Source of the DNA: Candidatus Obscuribacterales bacterium
GTDB taxonomy: Bacteria; Cyanobacteriota; Vampirovibrionia; Obscuribacterales; Obscuribacteraceae
Direction: 5' to 3'
DNA: 64,000 nucleotides
NCBI GenBank assembly: GCA_019752635.1
Contig: JAIELX010000069.1
Location: 1 to 64,000 of the forward strand
Both the position numbers and the translations under genes were made by a program. Under the pieces are notes generated by a model, which was not told the origin of the DNA, did no database searches, and was given only the letters and a program-made list of their open reading frames with translations. Positions 32,822 through 42,280 of this stretch are shown piece after piece; positions within the stretch are counted from its first letter, which is position 1; each line of letters opens with the position of its first letter.

Positions 32822-35806
32822 TCAATCGAGCTTAACGAGTTTTGCGAAACGTGGATCGAGCACTCGCTGACCATCGACGCCGATAAACTCGACTTGATAG
32901 AGCTCTTTGTCGCCGTCGCCAATCACTTGAATTACGCTTCCTGTGCCGAATTTGCCGTGCAACACCCGGTCGCCCACTTTCAAGCGCTCAAAGTTTGCAT
33001 TAACTATTGATTGCTTTACAGGTTCAACCGGCTGAGGCGTTGTGTCGCCAACTTTTCGCGACAGTACCCGTGGTTTGGTTTGTTGCGGATTTATTGGACC
33101 GGGCTTATTAGATCCCGTTATAAAAGGTGAAGTCGACGAACTTTGTCGTGGCGCTTGCCGGGCCGGGAACGATGAGTCCGGCATGTTGCGCGCGTATCTG
33201 CTGTTGTTCGGATTAGCCGCGGCATTACCACCTGCGCCACTTCCGCTGGATGCCGCAGGGCGATTGCTTGAGCCGCTGCCGGAGGAGCTGCTGCCGGTGC
33301 GCCCGGAAGAGCCATAGCCGTTGCTGCCGCTACCATATCCGCCGCCGCTGGAGGAGCTGCCCCCGCTGCGACCGGAAGAGCCGTAACCGTTGCTGCCGCT
33401 GCCATATCCGCCGGCGCCGGTGCGGCCGGAAGAGCCATAGCCATTGCTACCGCTGCCGTAACCCCCGCCTGAGGAGCTGCTGCCGCTACGATTGGAGGAG
33501 CCGTAACCGCCCCCGCTGCGACCGGAAGAGCCGTAGCCGTTGCTACCGCTTCCGTATCCACCGCCACGATTAGTCGCGCCGTAATCGGTACCGTTGGCTC
33601 CGTTGTTCCTGTTTCCACCGCCAAAACGAGAGCCTGACTCGTCCTCGTAGCCATTGCGCTCTCGACCGTTTGCGCCCGGTTCGCGGTAGTATCCCGTGGG
33701 TTCATCGAATCCATTTAGCAACTCGGGGGTGATTTCAGTTAGGAACCGACTCACAAGCGTGTAGTTGCCCTGCCCCGAACCTGCGCCTGCAAACGATGAA
33801 CGACGTCTGGCCCAGCTGAGGTGCAATCGTTCTTCGGCGCGAGTCACGCCCACATACATCAGGCGGCGCTCTTCTTCCAGCGCTGCTATCGATTCGAAGG
33901 AGCGGAAGTGAGGGAATAAACCTTCTTCCAATCCCATAAGAAACACGTTCTCGAATTCCAATCCTTTGGCAGCGTGCAACGTCATGAGGGTGACCGCGTC
34001 GGCACCACTTTTGATGGCATCCAAATCGCTGACCAGCGATATTCTAGTCAAGAAGCTGTCAACCGTCGGTTCATCTGCCGATTGCTCAAACTCACTTGCC
34101 ACCGACAACAATTCGCGAACGTTGTCCAGGCGATCTTGGGAAACCTCTTCTTTAGAGGTGTTGGCATCTTCTTCCAGTTTGGGAAGATAGCCTGACTGCT
34201 TCAAGATCATTTCAAGCAGATCGGAAACGGACATTGCTGCAAGCTGGTTGTGCCAACGCTCTACCAATAGTGCAAAATCGCGCAACGACTTCGCGGCCTT
34301 GGCAGGCAGACCGCCCGCATGATCGGCGCGCATTGCCGCTTCCAGCATGGTGAGACCGTTTGTTTCGGCATATTCCTTCAACTTATCGAGACTGGTATCG
34401 CCGATACCTCGTCGCGGATTGTTGATGCAGCGAAGGAATGATTGTCCGTCCGCATTATTGTAGACAAGCTTGAGGTAAGACAAAGCGTCCTTGATTTCTT
34501 GTCTTTCGTAGAATCGGGTGCCACCGGCCATGGTGTAAGGCACATGGCTGCGCACCAGGACTTCTTCTATTGCTCGGCTCATTGAGTTGGTGCGATAGAG
34601 GATGGCGCACTTCTTGTGCGTGATTCCCCGTGACTTCAAGTTCTTCAGCTGGTTGACGACCCAGAAGGCTTCGTCAATTTCATCGGAAGCAGCATTGACC
34701 TGAATGCGATCGCCTTGCCCCTTATTGCAGCGTAGAATCTTGTCGATTCTCTCGGAGTTGTTTTTGATGATGGAGTTTGCTGCGTCCAGAATGGTCGCAT
34801 TGGAACGGTAATTATCCTCTAGCATGACTAGCTTGCCGTTTTTGAAATCGCTTTGGAATCCAAGAATGATGCGAAAATCAGCTTTGCGCCATGAATAGAT
34901 TGATTGGTCCACGTCGCCCACGACCATCAGGCTTCTGCCGTCCCACAGTTCTTCGCGTTGTTCGGCATTGGACTGAAATGGCTCATCCGGGCTCAACAAG
35001 CGAATCATGCGATATTGCGATTGGTTGGTGTCCTGAAATTCGTCGACCAACAAATGTTTGAAGCGATTGCGATACTTGTTGCGCACTTCCTGGTTTTGCG
35101 CCAACAAGTTAGTGAAGGTCAAGATGAGGTCATCAAAATCAAGTGCATTGTTTTTAGCCAACAAGGCCTGATATGCAGTGAATATCTCTGCGAGCCTTTG
35201 ATCTCTGTAATTCTTTGCGTCGCTGGCGCAACGAGCGGATGACACGCCGTCGTTCTTAAATGATGAGATAGCATTGCGCATATCCTTCGGCGCGAAAACT
35301 TTGTCGTCAAGATTGAGCTTCTTGATCGCTTCCTTTATAAGGCTCATGCTTTCAGTCTCGTCGTAAATGACGAAATTGCTCTGCCAGCGAAAGCCTTCCG
35401 GACTGACGTATGACTCAATGTCATACCGAAGGAATCTAGCGCATATACTGTGGAAGGTTCCGATGCTGAGGCTGCGGCCAACTGAAGTTCCGACAAGCTT
35501 TTCCAGACGCTCTTTCATTTCGCCTGCTGCTTTGTTGGTGAATGTCACACAAAGCACTGAGTTGGGCGTGGCGTGCAGTTGCGATACCAGATAAGCGACT
35601 CGACGTGTCAGCACTGTTGTCTTGCCGCTGCCGGCGCCGGCTATCACCAGTGACGGTCCCCATTGCAAGAAAACCGCCTCTTTCTGTTTCTCGTTCAGTT
35701 TGTTTGCCAGGTCCTGCACGCTGATCTGTACTCCACGAAATTCACCGCCGCGCTCCTGTCCGGACACTGCTGGCGCGCTTGACTGGGTTGTGGTTCCTGA
35801 ATTCAT
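32822..35806 (-). CDS. pcrA: UvrD/PcrA-type DNA helicase with Gly/Ser/Tyr-rich linker
   Basis: 994 residues; start ATG 35806 with GGGAGGC upstream. SF1 helicase motifs in order: GAGSGKTT (57-64), VDEFQDTNQSQY, VGDVDQSIYSWRKAD, EDNYRSN, TLHAAKGLEFENVFLMG, and YVGVTRAEERLHLSWA. Residues about 735-860 are a low-complexity tract built from copies of GGYGSGSNGYGSSGR. The C-terminus (FERLKVGDRVLHGKFGTG to VKLD) is the Tudor-like module that binds RNA polymerase or other partners in PcrA. Known role: replication, repair and removal of stalled RNA polymerase. The repeat tract is unusual in length and composition; it resembles aromatic/Gly-rich phase-separating segments (inference). Confidence 0.95.
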   Translation of the reverse strand: MNSGTTTQSSAPAVSGQERGGEFRGVQISVQDLANKLNEKQKEAVFLQWGPSLVIAGAGSGKTTVLTRRVAYLVSQLHATPNSVLCVTFTNKAAGEMKERLEKLVGTSVGRSLSIGTFHSICARFLRYDIESYVSPEGFRWQSNFVIYDETESMSLIKEAIKKLNLDDKVFAPKDMRNAISSFKNDGVSSARCASDAKNYRDQRLAEIFTAYQALLAKNNALDFDDLILTFTNLLAQNQEVRNKYRNRFKHLLVDEFQDTNQSQYRMIRLLSPDEPFQSNAEQREELWDGRSLMVVGDVDQSIYSWRKADFRIILGFQSDFKNGKLVMLEDNYRSNATILDAANSIIKNNSERIDKILRCNKGQGDRIQVNAASDEIDEAFWVVNQLKNLKSRGITHKKCAILYRTNSMSRAIEEVLVRSHVPYTMAGGTRFYERQEIKDALSYLKLVYNNADGQSFLRCINNPRRGIGDTSLDKLKEYAETNGLTMLEAAMRADHAGGLPAKAAKSLRDFALLVERWHNQLAAMSVSDLLEMILKQSGYLPKLEEDANTSKEEVSQDRLDNVRELLSVASEFEQSADEPTVDSFLTRISLVSDLDAIKSGADAVTLMTLHAAKGLEFENVFLMGLEEGLFPHFRSFESIAALEEERRLMYVGVTRAEERLHLSWARRRSSFAGAGSGQGNYTLVSRFLTEITPELLNGFDEPTGYYREPGANGRERNGYEDESGSRFGGGNRNNGANGTDYGATNRGGGYGSGSNGYGSSGRSGGGYGSSNRSGSSSSGGGYGSGSNGYGSSGRTGAGGYGSGSNGYGSSGRSGGSSSSGGGYGSGSNGYGSSGRTGSSSSGSGSSNRPAASSGSGAGGNAAANPNNSRYARNMPDSSFPARQAPRQSSSTSPFITGSNKPGPINPQQTKPRVLSRKVGDTTPQPVEPVKQSIVNANFERLKVGDRVLHGKFGTGSVIQVIGDGDKELYQVEFIGVDGQRVLDPRFAKLVKLD

Positions 35807-36399
35807 TTTATACAGCCTCCCGTAAAGACGCTCGTTGTTGCGAGAACCCCGCTAACGACTCGTCTTTTCATGTGTCCTTCAGCTTTGAGAAAATCTTGGT
35901 CCCGGTCCGTTTCGCCTTCGCAGTCTAGTAGAAGCGTCACTGCACCGGCGCCGCACATTGCACGGTCCGTCTGTCGCGTGAGCGCAGCTTGAGCGGCGCC
36001 TTAACGCTGCAAGAGCTGACCTTCGTCGTCTACTAACCAGGACGGGGAGGCTTGCCGGTTTGCCGGAGCGCCTACAAAAAGGAACATTCGTTTCTGCACT
36101 TTCTTTCGCACGTTCGTCCCCGTTGGCGTGCTCGGATGCACAACTCTCAGAGCCGTCCCGGCGCCGCATAAGACTAAGAAGGTGCTTGGAAAATGCAATG
36201 GTCGCGCGCAAGTACGCCCGGCATTTCGCTCCTGACAAATGGAGAATACGCATAGACAAACCCCCGCTTGTTTACGCAAGTCGTCCCTTTACAATCACCC
36301 GCAATCGCCGTCGTAGCCTGAATTATGAAATTTCTTTTTTACGACTTGTAAACTGGAACTTTGAAGGCTTCCTAACGAGGGCTGCAGACTGTACTCTTA
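35807..36399. other. Gene-free stretch
   Basis: 593 bp between the divergent helicase gene and the DprA-like gene. Open frames on the minus strand (for example 35879-36259 and 36001-36279) are Arg/Cys/Ser-rich, lack good ribosome-binding sites and do not look like protein. GC-rich complementary segments could form RNA structure, but I recognise no known RNA (no RNase P, tmRNA or SRP signature). Confidence 0.4.
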
Positions 36400-37038
36400 A
36401 TGGCGATAGATTATCGCTTCGGGAACGCCAAGAATGATACCAGAGGCGGCAAAGTCCTTCCCGAAAGATACTCTTATCAAGATCGGCTTACTTCTAACTC
36501 AGGATTAGACGGTGACCAGATGAGTTCAGTAGAACGAAGTTCAGCTACAGTGCCAACAGTTGATGAGTTGGCGCAGGAGCTACTCCTTATTCAGCAGTCC
36601 GGTCCACGCCGAGTGGCAATAATCGGGTCCCGGAATCTGCCGCTTACGCATCAACAACTCGTTGAGATGTTGGCATATGCATTAGTACTTTCAGGCAATC
36701 AAGTAGTCACCAGCGGCGGCGCCAACGGAACGAACATGGCGGCCATACGCGGCGCCCAACGAGCCAATCCGGATCGCCTCGAGATCATCTTGCCGCAGAC
36801 TATCGGTCAACAACCGACTGAAGTGCAAGATCTGCTAATCGGAATACGCAATATCGTTGAGTATCCCGATCGCCGAACAATGACACTGGCTGACGCCAGC
36901 AAATTGTGCAACCACGAAATCATCGATCGTTGCCAGCAGATAATTTGCTTCTTGTGGCATACAAGCTATACGCTGCTCGAATCAGTGAATTATGCAAAGG
37001 ATCATCGTAAGATAGTAACGAGCTTCTACTTGGATTGA
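36400..37038 (+). CDS. DNA recombination-mediator-like (DprA/LOG Rossmann) protein
   Basis: 212 residues from ATG 36400; ATG 36520 (MSSVERSS) is an alternative that keeps the conserved domain. The core RRVAIIGSRNLPLTHQQLVE, VVTSGGANGTNMAAIRGAQR, EIILPQTIGQQP and LCNHEIIDRCQQIICFLWH has the dinucleotide-type Rossmann fold shared by DprA and LOG families and strongly recalls a protein found throughout cyanobacteria, annotated as DNA recombination-mediator protein A. It may bind DNA or nucleotides. It is followed 9 bp later by mraY. It is one of the better hints to a cyanobacterial affiliation. Confidence 0.75.
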   Translation: MAIDYRFGNAKNDTRGGKVLPERYSYQDRLTSNSGLDGDQMSSVERSSATVPTVDELAQELLLIQQSGPRRVAIIGSRNLPLTHQQLVEMLAYALVLSGNQVVTSGGANGTNMAAIRGAQRANPDRLEIILPQTIGQQPTEVQDLLIGIRNIVEYPDRRTMTLADASKLCNHEIIDRCQQIICFLWHTSYTLLESVNYAKDHRKIVTSFYLD

Positions 37039-37047
37039 TCCCCAAAC

Positions 37048-38199
37048 TTGATTTCGACTCTCAACTTAAATCTTCAGCTAGCTGTAGGTGCATTCGCATT
37101 CGTTTTATGCGTCATTATCTATCCGCTATATATTCGCTGGCTTAAGGCAAAACAAGTAGAGCAGTTTATTCGAGAAGAAGGTCCGCAAAGTCATGCGGCC
37201 AAAGCAAAGACGCCTACAATGGGCGGGATCGGCTTCATCGCCGGTACATGTATCGCGATGACCATCATCTTGTTATTGGTGACGCCTGATTTTCTCGGGG
37301 TTAAACATAGCGTCAGCCTGTTGGTGCCAATTGTGTTGGGGCTTGCCTGCGCGGCCATCGGACTTGCCGATGATTATGGCAAAGTGACCAGCAAGTCGAA
37401 TCGCGGTTTGTCGGCCAAATTGCGATTGATGGTTGAATTGGCTTTGGGGTTGGCGCTCGGTGCGACTTTAATGTTTGTACCGGAGCTGCGCCTCGATCTG
37501 ACCCTGATTGACTTGCAGGGCCAGCCTTTCGCTTTCGCGCTTCCCGACAACACTTCTCCCCTTACGCTGGCTTATTATCTGATTCTCTGCCCGGTTGTCG
37601 TAGCCGGTACCAGTAATGCGGTCAACTTGCACGACGGCATGGACGGGCTTGCCGGGGGCACCGCTGCCGTTGTTTTCGGCTGTTTAACGTACATGCTATG
37701 GATAAACGGGTGCTTCGGACTGGCTTGTGTTTCTGCTGCGGTTTGCGGAGCGCTCTTGGCGTTTCTTTGTTTCAATCGGTATCCGGCAAAAGTCTTTATG
37801 GGCGATACCGGAAGCTTGTTTCTCGGCGGAATACTGGCTGCGCTGGCAATCTGTTCCGGCTTGACGTTCTGGCTCGTTCCTCTGGGCCTGATCTATATAG
37901 TTGAAGCCTTGTCGGTAATGGCTCAGGTTGTCTTTTTCAAGCTTACCAAGCCGTACACGGGCGATCCGATGCCGCCGCTGAAGCTTCTTGTAACCAAGCT
38001 GACAAAGCGCCTGCCCGGTGAAGGCAAGAGATTGTTTCGCATGGCTCCAATCCATCACCACTTTGAAGCAGTTTACGCCGAGAAGGGCGTTAAGGAGTGG
38101 GAAGTGGTTCTGTGGTTCTGGCTGGTGCAGATGGGAGTTGGCGCCGGAGTACTGTATTTGTTCAAAACCGGCGGCAACACCGTCGTCCCCCCGCTTTGA
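37048..38199 (+). CDS. mraY: Phospho-N-acetylmuramoyl-pentapeptide-transferase
   Basis: 383 residues from TTG 37048. About ten membrane segments. Catalytic motifs: GLADDYGKVTSKSNRG, NLHDGMDGLAGG, FMGDTGSLFLGG and MAPIHHHFE. MraY makes lipid I at the inner face of the membrane, the first membrane step of peptidoglycan synthesis. The usual mur/fts neighbours are absent; the DprA-like gene lies 9 bp before it. Confidence 0.95.
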   Translation: MISTLNLNLQLAVGAFAFVLCVIIYPLYIRWLKAKQVEQFIREEGPQSHAAKAKTPTMGGIGFIAGTCIAMTIILLLVTPDFLGVKHSVSLLVPIVLGLACAAIGLADDYGKVTSKSNRGLSAKLRLMVELALGLALGATLMFVPELRLDLTLIDLQGQPFAFALPDNTSPLTLAYYLILCPVVVAGTSNAVNLHDGMDGLAGGTAAVVFGCLTYMLWINGCFGLACVSAAVCGALLAFLCFNRYPAKVFMGDTGSLFLGGILAALAICSGLTFWLVPLGLIYIVEALSVMAQVVFFKLTKPYTGDPMPPLKLLVTKLTKRLPGEGKRLFRMAPIHHHFEAVYAEKGVKEWEVVLWFWLVQMGVGAGVLYLFKTGGNTVVPPL

Positions 38200-38323
38200 G
38201 TTCACTGAATCCGCAGTCCCTTGGCCGTTTGGCTGCGATTGAAAGTACTCCCTCGCTCGGGCAATCCCGCGCTATACTTTCTTAGGTCGTTTCGGCTTGC
38301 CACCGCATAGAGCTTTTAGATAA

Positions 38324-40174
38324 GTGACTGCCAAGGTCAAACAACTGGTAAGCGAGTTAGTATCCCAGGGACGCTGGGATGAAGCTTATGCCGTACTTTC
38401 GAACTTTGTTTCGCGGCAGCCGCAAGATCCCGACGCCCAGTTTCAATTGGGCAGTTTCTGTTTCACGTCCGGACGATTCGGCGAAGCGGAGCGATCGCTC
38501 AAAATTGCTGCCACCGGAGGCGTTGCCCCGTCAGAAGCAATGTACATGCTAGGGCTGACCTTGCTTAAGTTGAATCGACCGCGTGAGGCCGTCGACGCTT
38601 TCAGAGAAGCTTGTGATCGCAAGCAGGGATTCGCTGCCGGTTATCTTCACTGGGGGCTTGCCTTGTCAGCGATCGGTAACTGGCGAGGAGCCTTAGGCCA
38701 ATTCAAGCAAGCTCTTGCCATTGATCCGTCTTTGGCTATCGGATGGTACGAAGCAGGCATCGCGGCGTTGAATTGCAATATGGCGCCGGAAGCGATCTCC
38801 CATTTTAGGAAAGCCTGCGAAATGGAGCCTCAACTGGCAGAGTCTTTTGAGGGACTGGGCATGGCTTGTCTGGCTGACAATCAGCTTGAAGCTGCGGCCG
38901 AATCTTTTGAGCATGCATGGCAACTGGACAACAGCTTGTTGGGCGCGCGACGCAATTGCGCTTCCGCTTTGGTTCAGCTTGGCCGTTTTGACGAAGCCGG
39001 TCGTCATTATCAAGACATGGTGAACATCGGCTCCAATTCGTTGGAAGCGCCGGAGCGCTGTCTGATCTACAACGACTGGGGCGTAATGCTGTACCGCCAG
39101 GATAATCTGGAGGAGTCCTCCGAAAAACTTTTGCATGCTGTAAGCGTTGATCCTTCTTGCCTTGATGCCAGGTTGAATCTTGGGTTGGTTATGGCGGCGT
39201 TGACCGAGTTTGAGCAAGCTGCTGAGTGTTTTGAGAAAGCGGTCGAAATTGTGCCTGAGTCCGGTGTTGCGCGAATGCAGCTGGCTATCGGTTATTTTTT
39301 GTCCGGCAGACATGGCGAGGCGCTGGAACAGTTCAAGCAAGCGTTGTTGAACGGCGAAGACAGTGCGCTCTGTCATTTGTGGACCGGGTATGCATTTATG
39401 GCCATGCGAAATTTTGCGCAAGCAGAAAAACATTTTCGTCTGGCTGTAGAGGACGATGACAACAATGTCCTTGCTCTTGATGCGCTCGGTGCCAGTTTGG
39501 CATTCCAGGACAAACATCAAGAAGCCACTTCGCACTTTCAAGAATGCATTGCAAAAGACCCCACTTACGCGTTGGCCCATTTGCATTTGGCTCGCAGCTA
39601 TGAAGCTGCAGGTCGCGGCGGAGAGGCTATTGGCGAGTATCGTACCGCAGTAAGTAAGAATCCCGACTGTTTGCTTCCGGAGAAGGAAGTGATCGAACAG
39701 TTGCTCAAGCAATCGCAGTATGAGATTGTGCAGAGCAAGACTCGTCGTTTGCTCGAGTTGATTCCGGAGGACAAGGAAGCGCAATTGTCACTGGCTCGCG
39801 CCTACAAAGGGCAGCAACGCAGCGAAGAAGCAATGAAAGTGCTGGAGCAGTTGCTCAAGCTTGATCCCGAATGCGGACCTGCCTACGTATTGCAGGGGCA
39901 AATCTATTTGTCGCAGGGGCACCTTCTGGATGCAGACGAAAAATATAGAATGGCATCGCAGTTGTTTGAAGGTGACTCCATCCTATATTACGGTTGGGGC
40001 AAGACTCTCGGGTTGCTGGGTTTGCACGAACTGGCGCTGGAAAAGTTTGCTAAAGCAAATGAAATTGATCCCTTTGACGGCGACACATATGAAGCCTGGG
40101 GCGCTACTTTAAAAATATTGGGTCGCTATCAAGACGCTGCCGAAGTCTATCGCAAAGCCGCGGAGTACATCTGA
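38324..40174 (+). CDS. Large TPR protein
   Basis: 616 residues from GTG 38324, almost entirely TPR units (about 17), for example AEAYAVLSNFVSRQPQDPDA, DALGASLAFQDKHQEATSHF and AYEAWGATLKILGRYQDAAE. No signal peptide or membrane segment, so cytosolic. Its stop overlaps the histidine kinase start by one base (TGATG). It is likely a scaffold or regulator of that two-component system, or of type IV pili (inference). A TATACT at 38273 could be a -10 box, with no clear -35. Confidence 0.85.
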   Translation: MTAKVKQLVSELVSQGRWDEAYAVLSNFVSRQPQDPDAQFQLGSFCFTSGRFGEAERSLKIAATGGVAPSEAMYMLGLTLLKLNRPREAVDAFREACDRKQGFAAGYLHWGLALSAIGNWRGALGQFKQALAIDPSLAIGWYEAGIAALNCNMAPEAISHFRKACEMEPQLAESFEGLGMACLADNQLEAAAESFEHAWQLDNSLLGARRNCASALVQLGRFDEAGRHYQDMVNIGSNSLEAPERCLIYNDWGVMLYRQDNLEESSEKLLHAVSVDPSCLDARLNLGLVMAALTEFEQAAECFEKAVEIVPESGVARMQLAIGYFLSGRHGEALEQFKQALLNGEDSALCHLWTGYAFMAMRNFAQAEKHFRLAVEDDDNNVLALDALGASLAFQDKHQEATSHFQECIAKDPTYALAHLHLARSYEAAGRGGEAIGEYRTAVSKNPDCLLPEKEVIEQLLKQSQYEIVQSKTRRLLELIPEDKEAQLSLARAYKGQQRSEEAMKVLEQLLKLDPECGPAYVLQGQIYLSQGHLLDADEKYRMASQLFEGDSILYYGWGKTLGLLGLHELALEKFAKANEIDPFDGDTYEAWGATLKILGRYQDAAEVYRKAAEYI

Positions 40175-42258
40175 TGGACCCCGTGCTTGACGTCGATTTG
40201 CCGAGCAGATCGCGTCAGCTGATTTATTTCCGACTCGCTTTCAGCGTTGTCTCGCTGTTGTTCGGTTTGGTGGTCAACCATTATTTGCAGCTGGATATTT
40301 CGCCATCGGCGCTCGTGGCGGTGTGCGTTTTGGTGGCATCAGGAAACCTGATAAGTCTGGTGATTCTCCGGTTCTTTAGTCTCGGCAATAAGACGTTGCA
40401 GTGGCTCAACGCGCTGCTGGTGTTTTTGGACCTGTGTGCAATTACCGAGTTTGTTCATTTTACCCGGGGCATCGAGTCGGATCTGTTTTTTCTGTATCTG
40501 TTGCCTATCTTGCTTGCTAGTCACATTCACGGTCGGATGGGTGTTTTTGCCACTGCTATTGCTGCGTCGATTGCGTACCCGGCTCTTTTGATTTTTGAGA
40601 ACTGGAGCATATTCGGCTACCTTTTCCACAATCAAGGCGAAGGACTGACGGCCGCTTATGCGCACCGCACCTATCTCCAGATAGCCTCACGCAGCGCCAT
40701 TCTATGCAGTGTGGCACTGGTGTGGGCGGCGTTTTGCGATCGCATGTCGCGCATGGTGCGGCAAAGTTTGATCAAACTCGGTGAGCAATTGCAGGCGAAC
40801 ACTCGGCTTCTGGAGGAAGTGAAAGCCCGCGGCCAGCGCGAGCAGCTTACCAATTCAATTAGCATTGCGCTGCGAACAACTTTAGATGTGGATCAAATTT
40901 TGAACACGGCCTGCACTCGTTTGTCGGAGGCGGTTAGCCAGCGCCGATGCATATTCGTTGCTCGGCTGGATCGCTCTGAACCAATCAAAATCTGGGATTC
41001 CGCTGTTGAAGACGCCAATCGTTATTCTTCCATCAGCCCGGCAATTAGTGAGTATCTCTTCGACCACGATTGGAGGCGCGAAGTAACTGCCACGGAGAGC
41101 CAGTTCAAGAAGTTCATCATTAGTGATGATCCGTTTGTCCGGTCCGACTTTGACAGCATTCGCAAAGAACTGCTGGATGCGAATGTTGCGACCATTTTGA
41201 TCCGTCCAATCAGGTATGGCTCTGCCGTGCGCGGAGTGCTGGCAATCTTCTGCTACAACAAACCTGAAATGTGGACCGGTTCCGAATTGGAACTGGTTGA
41301 TTCGGTGGCAGGTCAATTGGCTGTTGCCGTCGAACACGCGCAGCTAGTGGAGCAGCTTTCGATGTCTAATCGAGATCTGGTTTACAAAAATGAAAATCTG
41401 GATGCTAAGAATATGGAGTTGCGCCAGATTCAATCGCAGTTGATTCACCAGGAGAAAATGGCTTCCCTCGGTCGAATGGTTGCAGGCATTGCTCACGAAT
41501 TGAACAACCCTGTCAATTTCGTACACGGTAACTTGCCTTATCTCAAAGAGTATTGCGAGCAACTGACCGGCTTGATCAGCATTGCTGATGACGAGCAGAA
41601 ACGAGCGACGTTCGAAGAGCAGAAGAAGAAGATCAATTACGAATTTCTGGTGACCGACCTGGACCACATTCTGGCGGACATCACAGAAGGTACCGAGCGC
41701 GTTCGCCAGATCATTCGCAATCTACGGAGCTTCAGCCGACTGGATGAGGCCGAGTTAAAGGAAGCGTCATTACAAGAGGGAATCGAGTCCACTCTCAAAA
41801 TTTTGAGCCAGTATTACGGGCGTGACAAAATTCCCGTGCAAGCGGATTACTGTGATCTGCCCCCGGTTCTCTGCTACCCGGGCAAGCTGAACCAGGTGTG
41901 GATGAACCTTCTATCCAATGCCGCACAAGCGGTTTCGGCCGTAGAGGCGCCTTTGGTCACCATCGCCACGCAGGCGGATGGCGACTTTGTCATGGTCTCC
42001 ATCGCCGATAATGGTACTGGTATTCAGGATGCGGATCAGAGTAAAATCTTTGAACCGTTCTTCACAACCAAACCAGTCGGGCAAGGTACCGGACTTGGTC
42101 TTTCGATCTGTCACTCGATTATCGAGAGGCACGGCGGAACGATTCAGTTCGAGAGCAAGATCGGTCACGGCACCAAGTTTATAGTAAGAATCCCACTCAA
42201 AGCCTCGATCGACCTGGCTGAAGAAGCGAGAATCGAACAGGCGGTAGCAGAAACATAA
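40174..42258 (+). CDS. Membrane sensor histidine kinase with GAF domain
   Basis: 694 residues. About six membrane segments (residues 15-185), a GAF domain (about 225-395), a coiled coil (LVYKNENLDAKNMELRQIQS), then the kinase core. The phosphorylated His 441 lies in IAHELNNPVNFVHGNL. N box WMNLLSNAAQAV, G1 DNGTGIQ and G2 GQGTGLGLSI follow. The response regulator begins 22 bp later. The signal for the membrane or GAF part is unknown. Confidence 0.92.
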   Translation: MDPVLDVDLPSRSRQLIYFRLAFSVVSLLFGLVVNHYLQLDISPSALVAVCVLVASGNLISLVILRFFSLGNKTLQWLNALLVFLDLCAITEFVHFTRGIESDLFFLYLLPILLASHIHGRMGVFATAIAASIAYPALLIFENWSIFGYLFHNQGEGLTAAYAHRTYLQIASRSAILCSVALVWAAFCDRMSRMVRQSLIKLGEQLQANTRLLEEVKARGQREQLTNSISIALRTTLDVDQILNTACTRLSEAVSQRRCIFVARLDRSEPIKIWDSAVEDANRYSSISPAISEYLFDHDWRREVTATESQFKKFIISDDPFVRSDFDSIRKELLDANVATILIRPIRYGSAVRGVLAIFCYNKPEMWTGSELELVDSVAGQLAVAVEHAQLVEQLSMSNRDLVYKNENLDAKNMELRQIQSQLIHQEKMASLGRMVAGIAHELNNPVNFVHGNLPYLKEYCEQLTGLISIADDEQKRATFEEQKKKINYEFLVTDLDHILADITEGTERVRQIIRNLRSFSRLDEAELKEASLQEGIESTLKILSQYYGRDKIPVQADYCDLPPVLCYPGKLNQVWMNLLSNAAQAVSAVEAPLVTIATQADGDFVMVSIADNGTGIQDADQSKIFEPFFTTKPVGQGTGLGLSICHSIIERHGGTIQFESKIGHGTKFIVRIPLKASIDLAEEARIEQAVAET

Positions 42259-42280
42259 GAAATCGCTGGAGCCGGCTAGG

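Noticed and set aside
35879..36279. Minus-strand frames of 92-126 codons before the helicase gene
   Set aside because: Very rich in Arg, Cys and Ser, no convincing ribosome-binding site, no recognisable motif; likely GC-rich non-coding DNA.
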